Part shown: piece after piece, positions 26,450 through 32,894 of the stretch
Numbering within the stretch: position 1 is the stretch's first letter
Layout of the letters: every line of letters starts with the position of its first letter
The notes under the pieces: generated by a model
Seen by the model: the letters and a program-made list of their open reading frames with translations, nothing else
Told to the model about the DNA's origin: nothing
Database searches by the model: none
Translations under genes and position numbers: made by a program
Assembly (NCBI RefSeq): GCF_026162625.1
Contig: NZ_JAOTBD010000036.1
Span: forward strand, 1 to 35,585
Reading direction: 5' to 3'
Source of the DNA: Paracoccus beibuensis
Lineage (GTDB): Bacteria; Pseudomonadota; Alphaproteobacteria; Rhodobacterales; Rhodobacteraceae
Length of the DNA: 35,585 bases

Positions 26450-26629
26450 ATGCGTTGGCTTTTCGGCGTCGTCATCTTCGCGTTGGATGTGTGGGCCATT
26501 GCCTCGATCATCAACACGAACGCCTCGAACAAGAGCAAGATCCTGTGGATCCTGCTGATCCTGGTCCTGCCGGTGCTGGGGCTGATCATCTGGTACTTCG
26601 CCGGTCCCAAGGCGAACTACCAGCGCTAG
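26450..26629 (+). CDS. Small PLDc_N-family membrane protein
   Basis: This 59-residue protein has two hydrophobic segments, WLFGVVIFALDVWAIASII (3-21) and ILWILLILVLPVLGLIIWYF (31-50), ending in AGPKANYQR. The W-x-x-x-x-x-P-x-x-G-x-x-I-W-Y motif is that of the PLDc_N family, normally the N-terminal membrane part of cardiolipin synthases but common as free-standing short proteins. Function is unknown. A GGGGA precedes the ATG. Its TAG overlaps the TAG of the convergent smr gene in a CTAG palindrome. Confidence 0.75.
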   Translation: MRWLFGVVIFALDVWAIASIINTNASNKSKILWILLILVLPVLGLIIWYFAGPKANYQR

Positions 26630-27234
26630 CCCGGGCGGCGCAGGTAGACGTAATACGCCCCCTCTCCGCCATGACGGAAATGGGCGGCGCCGACCTGCTG
26701 CACGACCGCCGACAAGGGTGGGCTGTGCAGCCAGTGCGGCACCTGGTGGCGCAGGGCGCCCGGCCTCGTGGGCAGCGGGCCGTGATCGCCGCGCCCCTTG
26801 CCCGTGATGACCAGCACCAGGCGCAGCCCGTTTCCATGACATGACAGGATGAACTGCAGCAGCCGCGGCTGAGCTGCAGACAAGGTCATGCCGTGCAGGT
26901 CCAGCCGCGCCTCGGGCCGCAGCTTGCCCTGGTTCATCCTGCGGTGGGTGCGGGCGTCCATGCACAGGTCGGCCGCCGCCAACCGCTGTGCCGGGGTCTG
27001 GGGCTGGGGCTGGGGCAGCCGTGGCATGCTGGCCGGTGCTGCCTGTCCGACCTTGAAACGTGGCAGCGCCGGCGCGGAAACAGCCGGAACGACCGGCACA
27101 GCCGACGCTTGGGGCGTCGACTGCGACGGGTCGATGTCGGTCTTTCCGGGACGGGCGGTCAGCGGCCTGGCCGTACGGGCCACGCGGGCCCAGAGATCCG
27201 CATCCTCGGGCGTCAGGCCCTTCTTCCGGCGCAT
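26626..27234 (-). CDS. Smr-domain protein
   Basis: This 202-residue protein has a low-complexity, proline-rich N-terminal half (about 30-85) and a C-terminal Smr domain, recognised by RLDLHGMTLSAAQPRLLQF (110-128), LVLVITGKGRG (139-149) and LRHQVPHWL (161-169). Smr domains, first known from MutS2, are nucleases acting on DNA or RNA; stand-alone bacterial copies have been linked to rescue of colliding ribosomes. The ATG shares one base with the stop of the Tim44-like gene (TGATG), so the two are coupled. A start further upstream would lie inside that gene. Confidence 0.9.
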   Translation of the reverse strand: MRRKKGLTPEDADLWARVARTARPLTARPGKTDIDPSQSTPQASAVPVVPAVSAPALPRFKVGQAAPASMPRLPQPQPQTPAQRLAAADLCMDARTHRRMNQGKLRPEARLDLHGMTLSAAQPRLLQFILSCHGNGLRLVLVITGKGRGDHGPLPTRPGALRHQVPHWLHSPPLSAVVQQVGAAHFRHGGEGAYYVYLRRPG

Positions 27235-27890
27235 CAGCCCGTCGCGACGAGCTGCCAGTTCGGGTCGTCCTGACCCATGGTCCGGGCGAAGGTCCACAGG
27301 TCCTTCTGCTTGCGCGCAGCCTTGGGATCGCCTTCGATGACGTTGCCGTCCGCGTCGCGCGTGGCGGCGATCAATTCACCCAGGAACCGGACCGAGATTT
27401 CGGCAAGGCCCGTGGACGGGTCGAATTCGGCCGCGGCCAGCGCCGTGTCGCGGGTTCCCAGATACTGCGCCTCGACCGTCTGCCCCTGCGAAGTGCGCTG
27501 GTCGATGACCGACTGGAACGCCTCGGCCACGGGTTCGGACAGAAAGGGCCGCACCTCAGTCAGGTCGCCGCGCTCGAAGGCCATCAGGATCATCTCGTAT
27601 GCCTGGCGCGCGCCACCCAGGAAGTCACGCACGCCGAAGGACGGGTCGGCCCGCTTCATCGCGACGAGCGCGTCGGCGGTCGAAGAGCCAGCCTCGGCAT
27701 GGTCCAGCACGTCGTGGTCGATCTCGTCGGCGCTGCCGTCGATCACTTCGAAGCGGGCCGGCGACCTGGCGGGCTGGTCGACCTTGGGCGGCTCGAACCC
27801 GTCGCGGGTGCCCAGGACGTTCCTCAGCCGAAGGATCAGGAAGATCGCGATCCCCGCAAGGACGAGAAGCTGAAGGAGCGGGTTCGACAT
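27234..27890 (-). CDS. Tim44-like domain protein
   Basis: This 218-residue protein has an N-terminal membrane anchor (LLQLLVLAGIAIFLILRLRNVLG, cut here to its hydrophobic core 5-20) and a C-terminal Tim44-like/TimA domain, visible in FGVRDFLGGARQAYEMILMAFERGDL (about 85-110, split at GGAR), FLSEPVAEAF and the strand-rich ISVRFLGELIAATRD. Mitochondrial Tim44 tethers the import motor. The alphaproteobacterial relatives are inner-membrane proteins of poorly known role, possibly in protein targeting. Proximity to secB fits but does not prove that. An AGAGG ribosome site precedes the ATG at 27890. Confidence 0.88.
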   Translation of the reverse strand: MSNPLLQLLVLAGIAIFLILRLRNVLGTRDGFEPPKVDQPARSPARFEVIDGSADEIDHDVLDHAEAGSSTADALVAMKRADPSFGVRDFLGGARQAYEMILMAFERGDLTEVRPFLSEPVAEAFQSVIDQRTSQGQTVEAQYLGTRDTALAAAEFDPSTGLAEISVRFLGELIAATRDADGNVIEGDPKAARKQKDLWTFARTMGQDDPNWQLVATG

Positions 27891-28002
27891 TCGGGCAACC
27901 TCTGGGGCAAAAACGGGTCGTTGGTATCGGGCGGTTCACCCATTATGTAGGGAGTGGTCAGGCGCAAGTCCAGTTTCCGCGCCTGCAGGAAAGGGAAAAC
28001 GC

Positions 28003-28542
28003 ATGCGGCTGTTGGTGTTGTTTCTGGCGGTGCCGATCATCGAGATCGCTCTGTTCATTCAGGTGGGTGGCTTGATCGGCCTGTGGCCGACGCTGGCCAT
28101 CGTGATTCTGACCGCCATCGCAGGCACTGCATTGATGCGCAGCCAGGGCGCCCATGCCTGGGCCGAGGTTCAGCGCAGCTTCAGCGAAATGCGCGATCCG
28201 ACGCGGCCCCTGGCGCATGGGGTGATGATCCTGGTGGCGGGGATGCTGCTGTTGACGCCGGGCTTCTTCACGGACAGCCTGGGCCTGCTGCTGCTGATCC
28301 CGGGGGTGCGCGACGCGGTCATGCGGCAGGTGGCGCGCCATGTCACGGTGACCAACGTCGGTGCAGGTGCGTCGATGCGCCGCGAGGCCCATCGCCCACC
28401 CTATGCCGACGGGGTCATCGACGGCGAGTACATCGTGACCGAGGAGGACCGCACCGCCCGCGCGCCCGTCGACCTGCCGCCCGAGCTGGACGACGACACG
28501 CCCCGGCGTCCCGGACGAGGATCTGGCTGGACGCGGCATTGA
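28003..28542 (+). CDS. fxsA: FxsA-family membrane protein
   Basis: This 179-residue protein has the FxsA family layout: an N-terminal membrane segment with the conserved PIIEIALF (11-18), a second with LWPTLAIVILTAIAGTALMR (27-46), the signature LLLTPGFFTDSLGLLLLIP (about 82-100), and a polar C-terminal tail of about 70 residues. E. coli FxsA suppresses F-plasmid exclusion of phage T7; the general function is unknown. It is divergent from the Tim44-like gene across 112 bases, and secB follows after 60 bases. Confidence 0.9.
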   Translation: MRLLVLFLAVPIIEIALFIQVGGLIGLWPTLAIVILTAIAGTALMRSQGAHAWAEVQRSFSEMRDPTRPLAHGVMILVAGMLLLTPGFFTDSLGLLLLIPGVRDAVMRQVARHVTVTNVGAGASMRREAHRPPYADGVIDGEYIVTEEDRTARAPVDLPPELDDDTPRRPGRGSGWTRH

Positions 28543-28543
28543 G

Positions 28544-28558
28544 GGCCGGGGGCCGGCC
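28544..28558 (+). terminator. GC-rich hairpin between fxsA and secB
   Basis: GGCCGG (28544-28549) and CCGGCC (28553-28558) pair around a GGG loop two bases after the fxsA stop, followed by TGTTA. The very stable stem with few T residues suggests an attenuator that lowers readthrough into secB, or an mRNA-processing stop. Confidence 0.4.
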
Positions 28559-28602
28559 TGTTACAGATCGGTCCAAGTCCGCAGAAACAGCAAGGTAGGA
28601 AC

Positions 28603-29121
28603 ATGGCCGAAGAAAACACTCCCAACGGCGCCGCGCAGCCCCAGCCCGCCGCGCAGCCGCGCATGCAGATCCTGGCGCAGTTCATCCGCGACCTGTCGTT
28701 CGAGAATGCCGTTGCCCAGAAGGGCGCCCCCGAAGGCGAGGTGCTGCCCGAGATCACCGTGCAGGTCAGCCTGGACGCCCGCAAGCGCGGGACCGAGAAC
28801 CAGTACGAGGTGATCACCAAGTACCGCGTCACGTCGACCAACAAGACCGAGGGCAGCACCCTGTTCCTTGCGGAACTAGACTATGGCGGGGTCTTCCAGA
28901 TCGACGGCGTGCCGCAGGACCAGATGCACCCGTTCCTGATGATCGAATGCCCGCGGATGCTGTTCCCCTTCGTGCGCCGCATCGTGTCCGACATGACGCG
29001 CGACGGCGGGTTCCCGGCGTTCAACATGGACCCGGTCGATTTCGTCGCGCTCTATCGCCAGGAGCTTGCGCGCCGGGCACAGGCGGCGCAGGCCGCCCCG
29101 GCAGACCAGAAGCTGTCGTAA
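28603..29121 (+). CDS. secB: Protein-export chaperone SecB
   Basis: SecB is the tetrameric cytoplasmic chaperone that holds precursors unfolded and hands them to SecA. The 172-residue protein has the family's QILAQFIRDLSFENA (25-39), the beta-sheet core ITVQVSLDARKRG and YEVITKYRVTS, the ELDYGGVFQIDGVP segment (about 89-102), and the conserved CPRMLFPFVRRIVSDMTRDGG (split at RRI) near residue 115-135. An AGGTAGGAA stretch precedes the ATG. The HD hydrolase gene starts six bases after its stop. Confidence 0.96.
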   Translation: MAEENTPNGAAQPQPAAQPRMQILAQFIRDLSFENAVAQKGAPEGEVLPEITVQVSLDARKRGTENQYEVITKYRVTSTNKTEGSTLFLAELDYGGVFQIDGVPQDQMHPFLMIECPRMLFPFVRRIVSDMTRDGGFPAFNMDPVDFVALYRQELARRAQAAQAAPADQKLS

Positions 29122-29127
29122 GGCGCC

Positions 29128-29751
29128 ATGGCCGCGCGCCGTCCCCGGGCCTGGCAGCGGATGCTGTCGGGCCGCCGGCTGGACCTTCTGGACCCCACGC
29201 CCCTTGACATCGAGATCGGGGACATCGCCCACGGCCTTGCCTTCGTCGCGCGCTGGAACGGCCAGACGCGCGGCGACTGGCCCTATTCCGTGGCCGAACA
29301 TTCGCTGTTGGTCGAAGACATCCTGACGCGGCTGAACCCCGGCATCGATCCGCAATGGCGGCTGGCGGCGCTGCTGCACGACGCGCCGGAATACGTGATC
29401 GGCGACATGATCTCGCCGGTGAAGGCGGCGCTTGGGCAGGAATACGGGGCGATGGACGACCGCTTGGCGTCGGCGATCCACCGCCGATTTGGCCTGCCGT
29501 CAACGCTCCCCTTGGCGATCAAGCGCAAGATCAAGGCAGCTGACCGGGTTTCCGCGCGGCTGGAGGCGATCACCATTGCAGGCTTTGACGAGGCAGAGGC
29601 GTGCCGGCTGTTCCCGGTGCCCCAGTCGCATCTGCTGCCTGACCTGGTGATTGACCTGAGGCCGCCGGCCGAGGTGCGGGACAGCTTTCTGCGGCGGTTC
29701 GATCTGCTGATGGGCCCGGCCGAACAGTCAGGCCCGCAGCAGCAGCCTTGA
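29128..29751 (+). CDS. HD-domain phosphohydrolase, YfbR-like
   Basis: This 207-residue protein has an HD domain with the metal-binding pattern spread through DIAHGLAFVARWNG (H35), SVAEHSLLVED (H58), ALLHDAPEYVIGDMISPVK (H84, D85; E88 general acid region) and KAADRVSARLEA (D138). The LLHDAPEYVIGD block is characteristic of YfbR-type 5'-deoxynucleotidases, which remove phosphate from nucleoside monophosphates. Substrate here is not proven. It starts directly after secB and probably shares its message. It converges with hvrA. Confidence 0.88.
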   Translation: MAARRPRAWQRMLSGRRLDLLDPTPLDIEIGDIAHGLAFVARWNGQTRGDWPYSVAEHSLLVEDILTRLNPGIDPQWRLAALLHDAPEYVIGDMISPVKAALGQEYGAMDDRLASAIHRRFGLPSTLPLAIKRKIKAADRVSARLEAITIAGFDEAEACRLFPVPQSHLLPDLVIDLRPPAEVRDSFLRRFDLLMGPAEQSGPQQQP

Positions 29752-29762
29752 CGTCATGCGAA

Positions 29763-29780
29763 GGGCGCCCACCGGCGCCC
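29763..29780. terminator. Hairpin between the convergent HD hydrolase and hvrA genes
   Basis: GGGCGCC (29763-29769) and GGCGCCC (29774-29780) form a perfect seven-base-pair stem with a CACC loop in the 42-base gap between the two stops. It could serve both directions. T-runs are poor on both sides. Confidence 0.5.
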
Positions 29781-29793
29781 CCGCTATCTATCG

Positions 29794-30105
29794 TCAGATC
29801 GCCAGGTCTTCCAGCTGCTTGCCCGAGTCCAGGCTCTCCTTGACCCATTTCGGCTGACGGCCGCGCCCGGTCCAGGTCATCGTGGGATCTTCCGGATTGG
29901 CATATTTTGGCGCCACCGTGCCGCTGCGGCGCGTCTTGGTGCCCGTCAGTTCGGACAGGTTGAAACCATGCTCGCGCGCGGCTTCCTCGATGGCGTTCAG
30001 GGCTTCGCGGCGCTTGCGATCCTCATAGGAGTTGATTGCGCGATCCAGACGAACGCGCAGGTCGCGCATCTCTTTCAACGACATCTTGTCGAAATCGGTA
30101 TTCAT
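29794..30105 (-). CDS. hvrA: H-NS-family regulator HvrA
   Basis: This 103-residue protein has a coiled-coil N-terminus (MSLKEMRDLRVRLDRAINSYE, about 8-28) for oligomerisation and the C-terminal H-NS-type DNA-binding motif YANPEDPTMTWTGRGRQPKW (68-87) with the core WTGRGRQP AT-hook-like loop. In Rhodobacter capsulatus HvrA lies next to regA and modulates photosynthesis and nitrogen-fixation genes. The same gene order here supports the name, although an ordinary second H-NS paralogue is possible. The start at 30105 follows an ACCGGAGAAAC ribosome site. The upstream region is strikingly AT-rich. Confidence 0.9.
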   Translation of the reverse strand: MNTDFDKMSLKEMRDLRVRLDRAINSYEDRKRREALNAIEEAAREHGFNLSELTGTKTRRSGTVAPKYANPEDPTMTWTGRGRQPKWVKESLDSGKQLEDLAI

Positions 30106-30181
30106 GTTTCTCCGGTTTCCATACGGCTTAATTTACATTATATACAATTATAGAAACGCAGAGTGTTTTCAATAGGTATCT
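30106..30181 (-). promoter_or_regulatory. hvrA: AT-rich promoter region of hvrA
   Basis: This 76-base gap between regA and hvrA is far more AT-rich than the rest of the window. On the minus strand it has two TATAAT hexamers (30147-30152 and 30137-30142) and a TTGAAA (30167-30172). The spacing of 14 bases to the first TATAAT is short for a sigma-70 promoter and that of 24 bases to the second is long, so the true -35 is unclear. AT-rich, bendable DNA is a typical target of H-NS proteins, which suggests autoregulation. Confidence 0.45.
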
Positions 30182-30733
30182 TTATCTGGGTCCGCGCTTG
30201 GCCAGAATGCGCTGAAGCGTTCTTCGGTGCATATGAAGCCGCCTTGCCGTTTCGCTGACATTGCGGTCGCATTGTTCGTAAACACGCTGGATATGTTCCC
30301 AACGGACACGATCCGCCGACATTGGATTTTCCGGCGGAGGCGGCAGCGATTCCCCACTGGAAAGGAGGGCCGAACTGACGTCATTTGCGTCGGCCGGTTT
30401 TGCCAGGTAATCCGTGGCGCCCATTTTCACCGCCGCGACAGCGGTCGCGATGGCGCCATAACCGGTGAGCACGATGATCCGCGCATCGCTTCGCTTTTCA
30501 CGAAGCGCCTCAACGACGTCCAGGCCATTGCCATCCTCCAGCCGCAGATCCACGACCGCATAGGCCGGAGCGCGCTTTTCGATCAGCCGCATCGCCCCGG
30601 CGACGGTCAGCGAGGTCTCGGTCCTGAAACCCCGCTTTTCCATGGCGCGGGCCAGGCGCGTGACGAAGATCTCGTCATCGTCGACCAGTAAAAGCGAGGG
30701 ATCGGGGCCGATCTGTGCAATCATGTCGTCCAT
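30182..30733 (-). CDS. regA: Redox response regulator RegA (PrrA/ActR)
   Basis: RegA is the DNA-binding partner of the RegB kinase and controls photosynthesis, respiration, carbon and nitrogen fixation genes by redox state. The 183-residue protein has a receiver domain with the acidic pocket LLLVDDDE (14-21), phospho-acceptor D62 in VVDLRLEDGNGLDVV, T90 and K112, then the PPPP linker (131-134), and the highly conserved Fis-type helix-turn-helix RNVSETARRLHMHRRTLQRI (157-176). The C-terminal third is almost invariant in this group. An alternative ATG lies three codons in. senC is 70 bases upstream on the same strand. Confidence 0.97.
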   Translation of the reverse strand: MDDMIAQIGPDPSLLLVDDDEIFVTRLARAMEKRGFRTETSLTVAGAMRLIEKRAPAYAVVDLRLEDGNGLDVVEALREKRSDARIIVLTGYGAIATAVAAVKMGATDYLAKPADANDVSSALLSSGESLPPPPENPMSADRVRWEHIQRVYEQCDRNVSETARRLHMHRRTLQRILAKRGPR

Positions 30734-30765
30734 CTTCAGCCCTTTTCATCTGATGTGCGATATAT

Positions 30766-30802
30766 GGTGCCGCAAGCGCGCATTTGAAACAGGTGCGGCA
30801 TC
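30766..30802. promoter_or_regulatory. Inverted repeat in the senC-regA gap
   Basis: TGCCGCA (30768-30774) and TGCGGCA (30794-30800) are perfect inverted copies, extendable by one G-T and one G-C pair, around a 19-base loop. They occupy most of the 70-base senC-regA gap. The element could be a hairpin tuning regA relative to senC or an operator. Confidence 0.45.
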
Positions 30803-30803
30803 A

Positions 30804-31430
30804 TTACGCGGCGTCGAGGAAACATCCGACACGTTCGGCCATGTCTTCGGCAAGCGCATCGCGGGGAAAGTACTCGACGGTTTTTCTGCCGGGCATGACG
30901 AGGTAGGTATTCGTCATGTGATCGACCAGGTAATATTCCCGATCTTCTTCATCGTGAGCTTTGTAATAATTGCGCCAGCCCTGGTTAACCGCCGTGATCT
31001 CCTCCTCGCTTCCGGTCAGGCCGATCATGTCGGGAGAAAACATGTCCGTATATTCCGCCAGGACCTCTGGCGTGTCCCGCCGCGGATCGACGGTCACGAA
31101 CACGGTTTGGATATCCTCGCCCTCGTCTTTCAGGATCGAGGCGACCTCGGCATTTCTGGCGCTGTCCAGCGGGCAGACGTCGGGGCAGAACGTGTAACCG
31201 AAATAAAGCAGCGAAGGCTTGTCGAAAACCTCGGCCGCGGTGACGCGCTGTCCGTCGTCGCGCGTCAGGGTGAAGTCGGTGCCAAAGCTGTCCATCCCCC
31301 CGGCCACGGCGCTGCCGGTGCATTGCGCATAGGCGTCGCCCGCGCGCTGCTGCGTCAGGAACAGGGCACCGCCTGCCAGCACGCCGATGGCGGCAGCCGC
31401 GCCGATCAGCAGGATTTTCCGGTCCGCCAT
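30804..31430 (-). CDS. senC: SCO1/SenC/PrrC-family copper chaperone
   Basis: SenC (PrrC) delivers copper to the CuA or CuB site of cytochrome oxidase and can act as a thiol-redox protein. The 208-residue protein has an N-terminal membrane anchor (ILLIGAAAAIGVLAGGALFL, 6-25), so the thioredoxin-fold domain is periplasmic. Copper ligands are C82 and C86 in FGYTFCPDVCP and H171 in LVDHMTNTYLV, and the TVDPRRDTPEVL block (113-124) is standard. The start at 31430 is set by an AAGGAGG ribosome site; an 11-codon extension has none. It is divergent from regB and upstream of regA, as in Rhodobacter. Confidence 0.95.
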   Translation of the reverse strand: MADRKILLIGAAAAIGVLAGGALFLTQQRAGDAYAQCTGSAVAGGMDSFGTDFTLTRDDGQRVTAAEVFDKPSLLYFGYTFCPDVCPLDSARNAEVASILKDEGEDIQTVFVTVDPRRDTPEVLAEYTDMFSPDMIGLTGSEEEITAVNQGWRNYYKAHDEEDREYYLVDHMTNTYLVMPGRKTVEYFPRDALAEDMAERVGCFLDAA

Positions 31431-31446
31431 CAGGGGCCTCCTTCGC

Positions 31447-31496
31447 GTGTCAAATGCCCGCATTGATCGCGCATCGGCCCGCGGGTATCAAGACAC
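31447..31496. promoter_or_regulatory. Dyad-rich divergent regulatory region between senC and regB
   Basis: The 90 bases between the two start codons contain the inverted pairs TTGAT (31463-31467)/ATCAA (31487-31491) and GTGTC (31447-31451)/GACAC (31492-31496), with GC-rich dyads between. The region must hold the promoters for both regB and senC. RegA autoregulation is known for related loci, but I cannot fix a binding site by eye. Confidence 0.4.
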
Positions 31497-31520
31497 CCGA
31501 TGTCGCAGCGAGGGGCAGCG

Positions 31521-32843
31521 ATGACTGATCCCGGGGCCGATCCCGATCTTGACCTGACGCATATCGACACCCCCAAGGCCGAACCGATCCGGATGCGGAC
31601 CCTGGTGCACCTGCGCTGGTTCGCCATCGGCGGCCAGATGGCGGCGGTCGTCGTCGCGTGGAGCATGGGCATCGGCTTCGTCAAGACGCCGGTACTGCTG
31701 CTGATCGCGGCGTCCATCACCATGAACCTGTGGCTGTTCCTTCGTCCGCCCAAGCGGACCTCGCCCGGTCGCGCGGTTTTGCAGCTGAGCTTCGACCTCG
31801 TGCAGATCTCGGCGCTGATGGCGCTGACCGGGGGCATGGCGAACCCGTTCGCGCTGCTGGTGCTGGCGCCGGTGACCATCGCCGCGGCCTCGCTCAATGC
31901 ACGCCAGGTGCTGGCCCTGGGCCTTGCGACGGTGGCGCTGATCACGCTGGCCGCGACGCTGGGGCTTCCCTTGCGCGAACCAGATGGCGACCTGCTGCGG
32001 ATGGAGCCGATCCTGGCGCTCGGCCACTGGGCCGCGCTGGTGATCGGGGTGGTGTTCTTCGCGGGCTACGCGCATCGCGTCACGGCCGAGCTGTCGGACA
32101 CGTCGAACGCCCTTTTTGCGACGCAGATGGCGCTGTCGCGCGAACAGCGGCTGCAGCACCTAGGCGGCGTCGTGGCCGCCGCTGCGCACGAAATGGGCAC
32201 CCCCCTTGCGACGATCAAGCTGATCGCCGGAGAGCTGGCGGACGAGCTGAAGGACGATCCGGACCTCCATGCCGACGCCATGGCCCTGCGCGATTCCGCG
32301 GACCGCTGCGCCGCGATCCTGCGCAGCATGGGCCGCGCCGGCAAGGATGACCTGCACATGCGCGCGGCCCCCCTGCGCGCCGTGCTGGAGGACGCCGCCA
32401 GCCCCCATGCCGACCGCGGACCCCTGGTCGAGATCCATGCCGAGGGTCCGATCATCCGCCGCGACCCGGCGATCATCCACGGCCTGCGCAACCTGATCCA
32501 GAACGCCGTCGACTTTGCCGAAAGCCGTGTGGTGATCGAGACGCAGGAGACGCCGGGCGCGCTGGTCGTCACCGTGCGCGACGACGGGCCCGGCTATCCG
32601 CCGCAGCTTCTGTCGCGAATCGGCGATCCCTATCTGTCGCGTCGTGCCGATGCGCAGCGTGGCAGCTATGAGGGCATGGGCCTGGGCCTTTTCATCGCCA
32701 AGACGCTGCTGGAACGGTCGGGCGCGCGGCTTGGCTTTGCCAACGGCGGGCCCGGGGCGATCGTGTCGGTGCGCTGGCCCATCGACCGGATCCGGGCGCG
32801 CGACCGCGTGGCGCTGACCCGTAATCCCACCATCGAAACGTGA
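31521..32843 (+). CDS. regB: Redox-sensing histidine kinase RegB (PrrB/ActS)
   Basis: RegB autophosphorylates under reducing conditions and passes phosphate to RegA. The 440-residue protein has about six membrane segments (34-185) with the ubiquinone-binding motif GGMANPFALLVLAP (104-117). The dimerisation domain carries phospho-accepting H223 in AAAAHEMGTPLATIKL, and the redox-active cysteine C263 in SADRCAAILRSMGRAGKDDL. The ATPase domain has the N box (GLRNLIQNAVDFAE, 321-334), G1 RDDGPGYP (353-360) and G2 GMGLGLFIAK (385-394). All key sensing and catalytic residues are intact. The start is the ATG at 31521 with GAGGGG upstream. Confidence 0.97.
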   Translation: MTDPGADPDLDLTHIDTPKAEPIRMRTLVHLRWFAIGGQMAAVVVAWSMGIGFVKTPVLLLIAASITMNLWLFLRPPKRTSPGRAVLQLSFDLVQISALMALTGGMANPFALLVLAPVTIAAASLNARQVLALGLATVALITLAATLGLPLREPDGDLLRMEPILALGHWAALVIGVVFFAGYAHRVTAELSDTSNALFATQMALSREQRLQHLGGVVAAAAHEMGTPLATIKLIAGELADELKDDPDLHADAMALRDSADRCAAILRSMGRAGKDDLHMRAAPLRAVLEDAASPHADRGPLVEIHAEGPIIRRDPAIIHGLRNLIQNAVDFAESRVVIETQETPGALVVTVRDDGPGYPPQLLSRIGDPYLSRRADAQRGSYEGMGLGLFIAKTLLERSGARLGFANGGPGAIVSVRWPIDRIRARDRVALTRNPTIET

Positions 32844-32848
32844 CTTTC

Positions 32849-32863
32849 TTAACCGGCTGTTAA
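32849..32863 (+). promoter_or_regulatory. Candidate CtrA-binding box upstream of the PAS-domain gene
   Basis: TTAACCGGCTGTTAA matches the CtrA consensus TTAA-N7-TTAA exactly, including the preferred CC after the first half-site. It lies in the 51-base space between the regB stop and the PAS gene, about 46 bases before its start. CtrA controls motility, gene-transfer-agent and cell-cycle functions in this family. Confidence 0.55.
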
Positions 32864-32894
32864 TCAGGCCGCAGATATGGTCCCGTAAATGTGA

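Noticed and set aside
31463..31491. Fnr/FixK box suggested by TTGAT and ATCAA near regB
   Set aside because: The half-sites are 19 bases apart instead of the required four, so it is not a normal Fnr site.
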